Shown here: piece after piece, positions 32,162 through 42,530 of the stretch
Layout: every line of letters starts with the position of its first letter
How positions within the stretch are numbered: the stretch's first letter is position 1
Assembly: GCA_958510825.1 (NCBI GenBank)
Contig: OY294048.1
Span: forward strand, 9,193,589 to 9,257,588
Source of the DNA: Brachypterus glaber
Lineage: Eukaryota > Arthropoda > Insecta > Coleoptera > Kateretidae
DNA: 64,000 nucleotides
Direction of reading: 5' to 3'
Program-made: the position numbers and the translations under genes
Notes under the pieces: model-generated
What the model was told of the DNA's origin: nothing
Databases searched by the model: none
The model's input: the letters and a program-made list of their open reading frames with translations, nothing else

Positions 32162-33064
32162 CACTGTAAAAACTGCATATAAAATAATGTAAAAATACAT
32201 GAATTTACATAGTTAATTATTTAAATAGTATTTACTATTCTGGACTATGCATAATTCATGAATTTATGTAAAAGAATGTAAAATAATGTAAAATAATGTA
32301 AAATAATGTAAAATAATGTAAAAGAATGTAAAAGAATTTAAAAGAATGTAAAAGAATGTAAAAGAATGTAAAAGAATGTAGAAGAATGTAAATGAATGTA
32401 AAAAAATATATTTACATTGATTTACATATTTTTACATGATTTTACAATTTCGGGCTATGTTATTTTAAGACGCGTGTGCGCTTTGGACCATAACCAAGAA
32501 GGCGTCGCATCCTGAGACGGACCGTTTAATATTGTTATTGTTAGAGAATTAGCGACGCATGCTGATAGGTTAAAGTGTTAAAAGTGTAAAAAAAGGTAAA
32601 TATTATTTATGCACGATATTTAAATGCTTTATTTGTGGCCTAAAATTTACGTTCATTATAAATTTCGATCTTTATAACCAATAGATCTTTAAAGAAAGAT
32701 ATAAGCAGTTTATACTCGTATTAAGGGTGCAAATCGTTTGGTTTCTTAAACCAAATGAACTTTACGCTACGATATTTCAAAAAAGCTTTGACACAGAGAC
32801 TTGTAATTTGGAACAAACATTTTCTAAGTAGTAAATATTTTTTTTCAATTTTCAAGTCTATGCAAAATATTACCATTCTGGACTATGTAATTTTTAGGGT
32901 TCCGGTCTATGTAAAATATTACCATTCTGGACAATGTAATTTTTAGCGTTCCGGTCTATGCAAAATATTACCATTATGAACTATGTAATTTTCACCATTC
33001 CGGTCTATGGCAACATATTACCATTTACGGACTATGAAATTTAATGTAATTTATTTTTACCGTG
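32162..33064 (+). mobile_element. VNTR-bearing MITE, copy C
   Basis: 903 bases, CACTGTAAAAACTGCATAT to TTTATTTTTACCGTG, with TA on both sides (32160-32161 and 33065-33066). It has about 13 units of the 10-base repeat (32269-32405) and three to four of the 49-base repeat. This copy gives the best evidence that the family inserts at TA. The 63-codon frame at 32755 lies wholly inside it and is spurious. Confidence 0.9.
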
Positions 33065-33066
33065 TA

Positions 33067-33205
33067 GGTAAGTGCCTAGTATTGCCTACTGGAAAATGCG
33101 ACCCGGACGGTAAGCCTTCTTCTGCAGCTCTGCAGGTTATTTCTCATGTGTTTAGCCCAGCGTCCCGAAACGCCGCTTTATACTGCGATATCGCAATAAT
33201 TTAAG
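33067..33205 (+). other. GC-rich unidentified patch after copy C
   Basis: About half G+C in a window otherwise near 30%. It reads openly in one plus-strand frame to a TAA at 33204, and contains ATGCGACCCGGACGGTAAGC, where GACG/GTAAGC could be a splice donor. No product is recognised. It may be the continuation of the sequence broken by the MITE at 32160. Confidence 0.25.
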
Positions 33206-33456
33206 CAATACATGTTCCATACAAGATCATTAACTAGTGGCATTGAATCAGTTGCACACAAAACTTAAACTTAATTAATTATTATAACAATACAAAATGG
33301 GTTTCGGACCAATTTCTATTCACTAATTGAACGTTACTACTCCAATATATTGTTTTGTTTAATGGTTTTCATTTATTTGTCCAAGAAAAGTGGTTAATAA
33401 CTGGATTAATATGGATTATTTATCATTAAATGTACACAGATAAAAATACACTGTCC

Positions 33457-33633
33457 ATACGGGAAATTCAATAAAACCTGCAGTGACTCGGCTGCGAATG
33501 TGTGGTAAAAGGCGAAGATTATACCAGTTCGGGTGCGACTCGCGTAGTTTCGTCGAAGCTTCGCAAAGGTGGATCCCTTATACGAAAGCAGCAGAGGTAT
33601 GAGTCACTGCAGGTTTTATTGAATTTCCAGTAT
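33457..33633. mobile_element. 177-base element with 33-base near-perfect inverted ends
   Basis: The left arm 33457-33489 (GGGAAATTCAATAAAACC, then TGCAGTGACTC) is mirrored at 33601-33633 with one mismatch. The 111-base interior is GC-rich (GGTGCGACTCGCGTAG, TTTCGTCGAAGCTTCGC) and non-coding. No target duplication could be defined beyond ATAC/GTAT, which is itself part of the palindrome. Arms this well matched suggest either recent insertion or maintained structure. Confidence 0.8.
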
Positions 33634-33659
33634 AGTAAAACAGGCTTTCCGCGTTCTTA

Positions 33660-33860
33660 AGTTATCATGTTCAAAAGATTTAACCGACCAACCAGCCAGA
33701 TCAACCAACCGACCGACAATTGTTTTTTTTTTTTATCGAAATTGATTTATATCGAAATAAAACGTCCTGAAACGCATAAATACGCAAAAAATAATTTTTT
33801 GCTCGAACACAAGGCTTTGCCAAAATTTTAAAAATTTTCATAATGGGAAAACAATAATAG
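33660..33860 (+). repeat. Old repeat with ACCGACCAACC microsatellite
   Basis: GCGTTCTTAAGTTATCATG, then (ACCGACCAACC)-type units, then CGAAATAAAACGTCCTGAAA parallel the 57350-57470 repeat (GCGTTCTTAAGTTATTGTGG, GACAGACAGACC, TGGATATAAAACGTCG). Confidence 0.55.
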
Positions 33861-34415
33861 TTTAAATTTAAATAAATATATTTTAAGCCAAGTGAATGTC
33901 AACTTTTTATTTATGTTGTTGCGTCTATAAACGCAAATATAATTTTTCTCTACGACTGCTTTAGAATCTAATCAAATACACACACTTTTCAAACACAGAA
34001 TGTAGTGCCATCTCTTGTTTATAAAAGTAAAGAAAACTGTAGCAAAATTAGCAAAAATATGTGTATTTTACCATGAATTGAATAATTTAATGCAATTTAA
34101 AGTTTTGCGTTAAAATTAAATAAAGTTTATTAGTTTTTCTTAATTTTTGAATAGTTTTTTATCAATTTAGTTCAAAAAATTATAACTGCTCCATCTATTG
34201 TTAAATATTTAAACCTGATATATGTCACAACAATCTGACATAAACTTCAATTTTTGCATTATAATTTGTAAATATGTGCTAAAATTAAATAAAAATCTTT
34301 TTTAAGTACTGATTTGATAAAATTATTAAATAACATTAATTGCTTTATTTAAAAATATGTGTTTTGTTGAATTTACAATGTCGAGTCACAAAAAACATTG
34401 TTTTTAACCTTGTCC
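33861..34415. other. AT-rich DNA, nothing assigned
   Basis: No gene or repeat found. Confidence 0.4.
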
Positions 34416-34419
34416 GCAG

Positions 34420-34446
34420 TTTATTTATTTATTTATTTATTTATTT
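34420..34446 (-). repeat. (ATTT)n microsatellite, probable LINE tail
   Basis: Six to seven ATTT units. On the minus strand this is an AAAT tail about 70 bases after the stop codon of the LINE fragment at 34516. Confidence 0.85.
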
Positions 34447-34515
34447 CTAATCCAAACAGATCATACGATCCAATTACAGGATAGGTCAAAAATATATACA
34501 CTAACATTTACTTAT

Positions 34516-34827
34516 TTACAAGTTAACTCTACGGCCGAGGTTTAAGTCGACTATAAAGTGTTTAAAATTCGAGATCCTAATATTAAAAAAGTCTGTATGC
34601 CTATTTACAATGTTTGCGAAGTAACACATTTGATACAGTGGAGACATAATGAGTTGATTGGTTCTGGTTCTGGGCAAGTAAAATAGATCCTCATTCCTGG
34701 TATTGGTGATAGGTACTCGAAATGGTAGTCTCATTAAAGCCATACAGTGTTTCATATTTGCAGTCGAAGAAAAAGTATAGTCTACAACACGTATGGAATA
34801 GTCATTCCACGCTCGCGGGACCGTCAT
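34516..34827 (-). pseudogene. C-terminal end of a non-LTR retrotransposon reverse transcriptase (LINE), 5'-truncated
   Basis: The minus-strand frame gives about 103 codons to a stop at 34516. Residues 32-92 read like the tail of insect LINE ORF2 proteins: a short basic/aromatic stretch, LPRTRTNQ, then SPLYQMCYFANIVNRHTDFF and a final SNFKHFI helix. The family has the order R-T-N-x5-SP(I/L)xR/Qxxxxxxx(D/N)xxDxF before its end. The reverse transcriptase and endonuclease domains are absent, as expected for a 5'-truncated insertion. The apparent start Met falls in an unrelated hairpin (34789-34893) and is not the real start. The AAAT tail at 34446-34420 and polar 3' end agree with target-primed insertion. 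Confidence 0.6.
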
Positions 34828-34905
34828 ACTCGCCTGCCGGCTCGTATGACAAACTTTCCGCTCTCGCGGAATATTGTTTATTCCATACTAGTTATACCAT
34901 TAGTG
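34789..34905. mobile_element. Hairpin repeat with GC-rich core
   Basis: TATGGAATAGTCATTCCACG at the left is mirrored by CGCGGAATATTGTTTATTCCATA at the right in part, around TACTCGCCTGCCGGCTCGTA. The right half (GGCTCGT, AAACTTTCC, ACTAGTTAT) recurs at 62565-62628. Confidence 0.55.
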
Positions 34906-35910
34906 GATCAAAATTATGTCTAAATAAATAATTATTGTAACTTATTGGATTAAGATATTATTTTTTGTTTGTAATAGAAGTGGTTAATAACTATAATAAT
35001 ATATATTCTCTACCATTGTATAGAATGTATAGAACCAGTGCCTATTACATTTATACAAGTTGTATAATAGTAGAATAAAATATGCGAAATGTTACATTAA
35101 CGTTGACATAAGTTGTTCCAAATTTTATCCCGTGTACACTTACATACTCTTGAAAATGAGGGGTAAAAAAACATATAAAATGACAATGACAAACTTTATC
35201 CGCTTTTGTCCGGTTAGAGCAACATTTGACTTGTTTTTTACCCATGCTCACCAAATGTAGGTATACATAAAAAAGACTCATATGATTTATCCATTACCCC
35301 CCCCCCTAGCAAGACTAAACTAATGATAATTTTTCGATTTAATTGTTTTTTTTTTTTATATTCGCTTTGCATAAAAAGAAGAAAATAAAAATAAAAAGTC
35401 CAAACCAATAGAACACGAGATAAAAGGATCCAAACATTTTTCAAGATGGCGGCTAAAGCGAAAGGGGGGGAGGTCACCTTTTTGGTTTTAGACCTTCTAA
35501 GTGGTCCTTATAACATTGAGCAAGACAAATTCCAGCGTGCAATTTTTCTCGTCATGCGACTTTTTGCGACATTTTTACTGTATAGTACATACTAAGAATT
35601 TTGCGTTTTCTATCAAGGTAAAAAGTTTTTTTATGCATGTAGCATACCATTAGAAAGAGCATTAATCAAAGATATTTTTAAAATTATTCGAAAATCTGCA
35701 TCGCCTTCGATTTTATTAAAAAAAAAGAACAAAAATGAGTTGTAAGTTTTTTTAACCCATTCTGTAAAGTTTGTGAGCCCAAAAATAATTTGTTTGGATT
35801 ACATCTGCAAAAATTATCATCATTCAATAACAAACATACATTAAGGATGCCAACAAAAATTATTTTCAGTGCGTAAGTACAAAAGGAAAAAAAATACAAA
35901 GAAAAGAAGG
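34906..35910. other. ~1 kb unassigned DNA
   Basis: Several overlapping small frames on both strands, none convincing. AAGATGGCGGCTAAAGCG at 35444 resembles an old repeat also seen near 21694. Confidence 0.35.
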
Positions 35911-36350
35911 TAAAATAATGTGATATATTAATTAGTATTGAAAAATAATCATAACTCTAGGACCTTGAGTCTTAGGTCAGTCGTATTCAGAAAACATGTT
36001 GGAAATGACCCTGCCAAGTTTGTCATACTCCCTACCAAACACCCTGTATACTGTTGCCATGACACTGTCATGGCATGACAGCTAGCGGGAAATAGTTATT
36101 TATGGTACTAGTGCGTAAAGTAATATATATATATAATAGTAAAATAATGTGATATATTAATTAGTATTGAAAAATAATCATAACTCTAGGACCTTGAGTC
36201 TTAGGTCAGTCGTATTCAGAAAACATGTTGGAAATGACCCTGCCAAGTTTGTCATACTCCCTACCAAACACCCTGTATACTGTTGCCATGACACTGTCAT
36301 GGCATGACAGCTAGCGGGAAATAGTTATTTATGGTACTAGTGCGTACAGT
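35911..36350 (+). repeat. 229-base tandem segmental duplication
   Basis: The block starting TAAAATAATGTGATATATTA at 35911 is repeated from 36140 almost base for base for about 209 bases, with a 20-base TA-rich linker (TAATATATATATATAATAG region). Both copies end inside the start of the hairpin MITE (AATAGTTATTTATGGTACTA), so the duplication happened after the MITE inserted and included its first bases. Near identity indicates a recent event. Confidence 0.95.
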
Positions 36351-36657
36351 AAGATATTGCCCATGAGAAAATTAACCTGCGAGGCGTCAGCCAAGCAGGT
36401 TTATTTTCGAGAGGGCAATATCGGTTTACCCATGAGTGCCATACAAGGTTTTATCCAATAAATAGCTTAGGAATTCATATTTTTATTAAAAATTTTAATG
36501 ACATTTACAAGAAAATAATTTGACAAGTGACAGTTGAGTGGGTAAAATAAATAATAATCCACTCAATAAAGTAAAAGCCACGCGGGGGTTATTATTGAGT
36601 TTATCTATTTAAAATAAAGCTGGTAATTGTCTCATTATCTGTATGTATTGGATAAAA
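36320..36657 (+). mobile_element. Hairpin MITE (TTTATCCAATA family), copy 3, full length
   Basis: AATAGTTATTTATGGTACTA to TATTGGATAAAA with the complete 5' hairpin and GC-rich tip. Its first ~30 bases also exist as an orphan at 36090-36120 because of the segmental duplication. Confidence 0.9.
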
Positions 36658-36970
36658 TCATTTATGCTTGTTGTAAGGGTTTGTTTGTTTTAACAACAAG
36701 CGCAAAATAGATCCCGTTGAATGGAAAAATTTCTTTTTTAATTCCATAAGTCAAAATAAATAGATTCATTGTATTTTAAAAAGGATTTTTTTAAATCGTG
36801 GACGATCGTAAATTTATTGATATTTACTTCAAGGACCATTATCCACCAGACCCACTTGTTTAACCCATATTTAAAGACTAGCCGTTACGCCTACTTTTTA
36901 ACAGGAAAACCCGTATTAAGGCCCATGGAGGTTTCAATGATGGCGCCTTCGCCATTTTTTTAAATATTTT
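36658..36970. other. AT-rich DNA, nothing assigned
   Basis: No support for the small frame at 36769. Confidence 0.35.
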
Positions 36971-36977
36971 TTTTATA

Positions 36978-37210
36978 CAGGGTTATTCTTTTAAATGGTA
37001 CAGCACCTCTAACTTTTAAACAGCGTAAGATATCAAATTAAAATTTGGAACAGGTATATTGTATTACATAAACTATGTTTTTATTTAAATTACACATTTT
37101 TATATTTTAAAATAACACCAGGGGGGCAATGGGGGCAACATTTTAAATGGAAGGGTGGGTCGTGTGGATCATTTGAAAGATTTTATAATTGTCTATCCAA
37201 CAGTATATTT
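36978..37210 (+). mobile_element. Half of a CAGNG-type foldback
   Basis: CAGGGTTATTCTTTTAAATGG, CCTCTAACTTTTAAACAG, AGATATCAA, GGGGGGCAATGGGGGC and GGGTGGGTCGTGTGGATC parallel the left arm of the 29291 element. No matching right arm was seen. Confidence 0.55.
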
Positions 37211-37263
37211 ATTTTTGGATTTTAGGTTATATTGAAGCGTTATACATATTTAGCTTTAAATTT

Positions 37264-37572
37264 ATAATAAATCAATAATGAAATGCGACAATCTTCCCTT
37301 AATAACTCTCGAATGAAGTCTAATTTTCGTAACAAATCTTCTTTAATAGTCCTCTTTTTACGAGTATTCTGTGATCTGCAAAGCAATAGATCAAGTCCTC
37401 TGCTCGTTTTAATAATATCTGGCGGAAGACTAGCAAAAGGCTATCGAGGGTATATTAATCCATGCCATCAATGAAGGATTTCTGACAATCAGTTTTGTGG
37501 AGATTGAGATTGTCCAGAATACCGAGTATCTTAAGGGTCGTGTTATCAACCAGACCAGATGAGACACAGGAC
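37264..37572 (-). pseudogene. Decayed unidentified coding-like stretch
   Basis: The minus strand is open in one frame for about 37 codons (to a TAA near 37459), then about 40 codons to the next stop, then continues sensibly in another frame. Leucine-, lysine- and aspartate-rich pieces such as LKILGILDNLNLHK and LLLVFRQILLKRAEDLIYCF look like helical protein sequence. I cannot name a family. The plus strand also holds a 63-codon frame over the same bases, so strand choice is by appearance only. Confidence 0.25.
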
Positions 37573-38673
37573 ATTTATCTCTTTTGAAATTAAATCATTT
37601 TTTGCATGAACGAACTTTACTATTGGGTATTTCCACGAAAACTGACCCCCCATTGATGAAAAGAAAACTTTGTTATTTTTTGCAAAAGAAGGCTATGCTA
37701 AAATGTGACATGTTCTTTTTCTATTCAAATCATCTTAACGAAAATGGTACTTAGAACTTAATTTATGGTATTAAAACTTAATCAGTTGTCGCAGTCGTTC
37801 CATATTAAAAAAATTATTTAAACAGCCTTTATACATTTATCACTTTCGAAATATTTTACGACTTGGATTATTATTGTAGTATAGTACAAATACCTACCAA
37901 ATTTAAGTTTTCATGCAAAATTTTACAGAATCAGCCTATATTTTTTTATTACTTCTCCTTTCCTCTTTACTTTTCGTTCTCCGCGCGATCTATACTTTAA
38001 ATATGAGTCACTATCACGTATTTTCGGACTGGACTATACAAGTGGGACACAATATGTTTCTGAAATTTGTATCGTCGCATCCGTTACGATATTTAAATAT
38101 GTTTTATTTTTCTTTTTTGTTATTTTTTTTCTGAAGATCACTAGTCGCCTGGATTGAAGATGTATTTTTACAAATTTTTCTTATAAATAACAGACACAAT
38201 TTTTATAAATAGTTTTCCAGTTATATTTTAAAAACTGCATAAAATTCTCGCACCCGTTATTATGGAACTATCCTATAGTAGCCCAACTTTGAAACAATCG
38301 GGTAGATATATTTGCTTTAGAGTTTTGGTAATATTGTTAGTTACAGAAGGATATAATTAGTTTTACTTTTATTTCTACTAGTATTAAATGGATTCAATAG
38401 ACATTTTGGTCTAAAAACTACACACATAAAAATAACATTTTAACCCAACAAAAATAGTATACACCGTGTACCGAAAGTAGCTAATTTCGCATGAGCAAAT
38501 GCAAGAGAGAATGTCGCGAATGCAAGAAGGGTACTTTCCGGCTAGTTTTGTACACTATTTTTCCTACGTCCAAAAATATTGGGTATTTTTTTTATGGTAA
38601 ATAAAATTATTATTGTAAATAATCAGATTGATTAAAATTAACTAACTGTTAAAAAACTACCAGTAATTCGCTA
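37573..38673. other. ~1.1 kb AT-rich DNA, nothing assigned
   Basis: The 73-codon frame at 37913 is leucine- and phenylalanine-rich because of T runs. TTTCGCATGAGCAAATGC at 38488 is shared in reverse with 2530 (GCTCATGCGAAATAA). Confidence 0.4.
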
Positions 38674-38675
38674 CT

Positions 38676-39091
38676 ACACAGAAAAAAAATACACAATTAA
38701 AGTTCGGTGGTGAACAGACCTACGTTAAGTCGTGTAAAAATTGCAGCAAAATACGTGTTTTACAAGGCTTTTACATTATTGTTCATGTATAATAATAAAT
38801 ACACGACCAATTCATATATTTTTCTGAGTACCAAACAGGGTATTTTTTACATATTTAATAATGAAAAGTTACATTTAGACAACTAAATGTTGGCAGCGAA
38901 CCGACCTACGTTAAGTCGTGTAAAAAATTACATAACAATATGTGTAGTATACACGTTTTACAAAAGACTTACATTATTGATCATGTATAAAAAATAAATA
39001 CACGACCATGATATATTTTTTGTGGGTTACATAACCACTCAGGTTTTTTTACATAGTTTATAATAAAAAGTTACATAGATTTTTTACTGTG
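38676..39091. mobile_element. TA-flanked MITE with internal 186-base tandem duplication
   Basis: Ends CACAGAAAAAAAATAC and TTTTTTACTGTG, with TA on both sides (38674-38675, 39092-39093). The interior is two diverged copies of one unit: CCTACGTTAAGTCGTGTAAA at 38719 and 38905, each followed by ATAAATACACGACCA. The ends resemble those of the VNTR-MITE and CACGGAAA families. Confidence 0.8.
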
Positions 39092-39093
39092 TA

Positions 39094-39552
39094 ATACAGA
39101 AAAAACGCTTTTTGCGTATTGGTATTGGTGACAACAAACAACAAACAACAACTTAGTTTTGATTTTTGTTTTAATATAGACAATTTAATTGTCGTTTAAA
39201 TAGAAATTATTTTATTTTGGTGGAATACTCGTTATTTATTGTTGATTTTAGCTCTACAGGCAGGTTTTTATTTGGTTTTATTGTTTTGTTAACTTGTCAA
39301 TTCTGTTTTTCCATTAGTCGGAATTTTCGGCTAAATAAGAAATTGATCCGCTTTACCCCCGTGGCCCCATTCAACCTTTAGTAAAAAAAACTGAAAGAAA
39401 TGAGCTAATTTTTTCTCAAAATGTTCAGCATTACCTGAATAGCAGGATTATAAACTTAATTCTTTTCGCATTTTTTTTCATTCAAAAATAAAAAAAAAAA
39501 CTGATAGTTTTCATCCGATTCACCCCTTATGACGGTATAGTATCTATATGTA
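39094..39552. other. AT-rich DNA, nothing assigned
   Basis: Contains AACAACAAACAACAAC and A/T runs only. Confidence 0.4.
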
Positions 39553-39560
39553 GGAATATC

Positions 39561-40953
39561 TAGGGACACTAGATCTAGGTCTTAAGTTAGCAAGGCGACA
39601 GACAACGGGAAACGTCAGAAAACATCTGAAAATCGGTTGCCATAGAGAGTTTCTTCACGGATTTTACTGCCCATCCTAAACTTAGAAATTAATCAAATCG
39701 AGCCGTTTTGAAGTTAATTTTTTGCTAAATTGCATCGTCGAAAATGTCAATAGATAACCTAATTTTTTGACGTAAACTTTTCATTTGTGTTTTAAAATAG
39801 TGTTTAATCGCAGCAAAACAGTGTTAATCATTAATAAACTTACGTTTCTAAAGAGTGTTACGCATAATAACGTGTAACGAAGAAAATTCAATCGCTACAA
39901 AATATGTTTTTCATCTTATTTTAAACAGATGAGATAATGGACCATTTTTGCTTAATATGAGTTATTTCTAGACAGCCAGGCTGGATTTCTTCTTTAATTT
40001 CACGAATTAAAGCCCCATTTTTTGACTCTAGAAAAAAATAAGAAAATACATACATTATGAATAAAATAGTAAAATAGAAATCTACCTTTATATCCCAGTA
40101 TGGTGTGTACCATTCAATTTAATTTTAATTTAAGTTTAATAACATATAAATATTTCAAACGCTGACCATATTTTTGACAAATAAGTCAAAAGTAAGGTTA
40201 ATCAATCACAAAGCTCCGATACCAAATTAAATTTCCGAGTTTGAATACTATATTTATGATTAAATTGTTAATTTCATTAAAAATTTGATTCTAAAATAGC
40301 ATAGTATACCATACATTCCATTTACTTTAAGTTTTATTGGTTCTACACCACATACTACTGATAAAATCGATCGTATGATAAAATTTTAGTTCAGAATATA
40401 GATAAAATCATGCAATATTGTATTTACCTTATTTAGCACAAGCTAAAAGCTTATTTGGGGCTTCTGTAATATTTTTGCAAGTACCTAATAATAATAATAA
40501 TAATAATTCGTGAAATTAAAGAAGAAATTCCAGCCTGGCTGTCTAGAAATAACTCATATTAAGCAAAAATGGTCCATTATCTCATTTGTTTAAAATAAGA
40601 TGAAAAACATATTTTGTAGCGATTGAATTTTCTTCGTTACACGTTACTATGCGTAACACTCTTTAGAAACGTAAGTTTATTAATGATTAACACTGTTTTG
40701 CTGCGATTAAACACTATTTTAAAACACAAATGATAAGTTTACGTCAAAAAATTAGGTTATCTATTGACATTTTCGACGATGCAATTTAGCAAAAAATAAA
40801 CTTCAAAACGACTCGATTGGATTAATTTCTAAGTTTAGGATGGGCAGTAAAATCCGTGAAGAAACTCTCTATGGCAACCGATGTTCAGATGTTTTCTGAC
40901 GTTTCCCGTTGTATGTCGCCTTGCTAACTTAAGACCTAGATCTAGTGTCCCTA
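39561..40953. mobile_element. hAT-like foldback element with perfect 8-base target duplication
   Basis: 1393 bases starting TAGGGACACTAGATCTAGG and ending in its mirror image. GGAATATC stands on both sides (39553-39560, 40954-40961). Left arm 39561-40008 and right arm 40505-40953 match over about 448 bases with few differences. The 496-base spacer is AT-rich with an AAT microsatellite (40487-40507) and no transposase frame. TAGGG-starting ends plus an 8-base duplication fit hAT; the arm length is unusual for that superfamily. Confidence 0.93.
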
Positions 40954-40961
40954 GGAATATC

Positions 40962-41980
40962 GTATTAAACAAATAGCGCATACGTGAATTTTACTTCGAA
41001 TACGAGTTCCTTTTAAGATTAAAGTTTAAGACGAGGATCAGGAACACTTTGTCCTATATAACACTTAAATGTGAGCTATTACACTATTAAAACTTTTATA
41101 TTATACCTTGGTGTTAAATAATTTAAATCACGCAGATTGGCTGTGAATTAGAATTATATTTCAAAAAGCGAAGCCTGACATATTTTTTTTAGCAAAAAAT
41201 ATCGTTCTTTTACTACGAGTAAATGTGACTCTTTTTTTGACAAGTCCGCAGGATTAACGACTTCAGACAAGTAAAATAGGACTTTTACACTAATAGAACA
41301 CTATCGTAATCAATAGCATAATCAGGTTATGGAATACAACAATAAATAGTTAAACTCGGCGCATTATCTATCTGAGTAACAAATTGGATCAAGAAAGCTA
41401 TGATTAGTGGTTTAAAAATGACTTTTAGTGATATTTTTATTACGCATTGTGCGTTTGATAATTTTTGACATTTAGATTAAAATAACTGTCATGTTATGTC
41501 TTACAAATCATTATAAAAAGTTTTTAAAAAGTGGAAATTTGTTAAAAGTTATAATAAAAGTAAGTTTTTTTTATTTATAATATTCTATTAAACTAAAATT
41601 TTACCCTACCTGAGCTTATTTTATGTTTTTTAAATAAAATTATGAACAGTATTATGTTTACTCGCCAAAAAAATTTTTCCACATCGTTTACTGTGAAACC
41701 CTATTTAGCACTGTATTATATTGCTTAATTTTTACAAAACAGTTGTAGATTGATACTTTAGTTTCCTTTTTAAAGATTTTTGTTGTTATTTCTTCTTGCT
41801 TTTTAATAATTATTTGGATTTTTTTTTAAACGTCAAAATAATGTTTGTATTGACAATGAATTTGAAACTTGATAGCACCCTTACATAGGGAATTAAATTT
41901 ATTCTACCAACCATACAACAAAAAATAAATAAGCATCAACTCAGATAGATTCTGAGCGGAGTTTATATATGCGCCAATCA
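40962..41980. other. ~1 kb AT-rich DNA, nothing assigned
   Basis: No gene or repeat was recognised. Confidence 0.4.
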
Positions 41981-41983
41981 CTA

Positions 41984-42530
41984 TACCGTGTGTTTTAGGA
42001 AGGTGAACCTCTTAACTTTTTTAATTTTTTAGTTAGGATCTTGAAATTTGCAGAAGCTATATTATGTATAATTTAAGATTTTTTGACATAGTAATTTTTT
42101 GGCACTTTCGGTTTCGCCGGAAATGAATCAAACTTTCGTTTTTTAATGGAACACCCTGTATATTTTTACATATTTTGATTTAGAAATCAATTCTGAGAAC
42201 AAGCATGTGTCACTTCTCAAGTGATGACAGGTCATGTCATTTTTTAGTTAAATCTTCATTTTAAATCTTTTTTGTTTTAATGCCAAGTTCTTCCAAATAA
42301 ACCATTTATGTGTGGTATTAAAATGTCGGCAAGAAAATTCTCTGTAAAAAAATCAAACGTATTTTTGATGGGGTAAAAATGCTAAAAATTGACACATGAG
42401 GTTAATAAAGGCTAGAAATAAATGCACTTTTTTTTTCAGAGTAATTTTTTTCTAGGGTATTCTTCAATATGTCCAACTTCAGTGATTATATTTAATTTTT
42501 TGAAAAAAAGTACAGGGCGTTCAAAAAATA
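41984..42530 (+). repeat. Old CCGTGTG/ACACCCTGTATATT repeat
   Basis: CCGTGTGTTTTAGGAAGG begins after TA. CTTTCGGTTTCGCCGGAAAT and AACACCCTGTATATTTTT recur in diverged form near 19585-19655 and 25115-25190. Confidence 0.5.

Noticed and set aside
32755..32946. 63-codon ORF
   Set aside because: Lies wholly inside VNTR-MITE copy C and covers part of its 49-base repeat.
35911..36350. Long terminal repeats of an LTR retrotransposon
   Set aside because: The 229-base direct repeats are adjacent, lack TG...CA ends and enclose no coding region.
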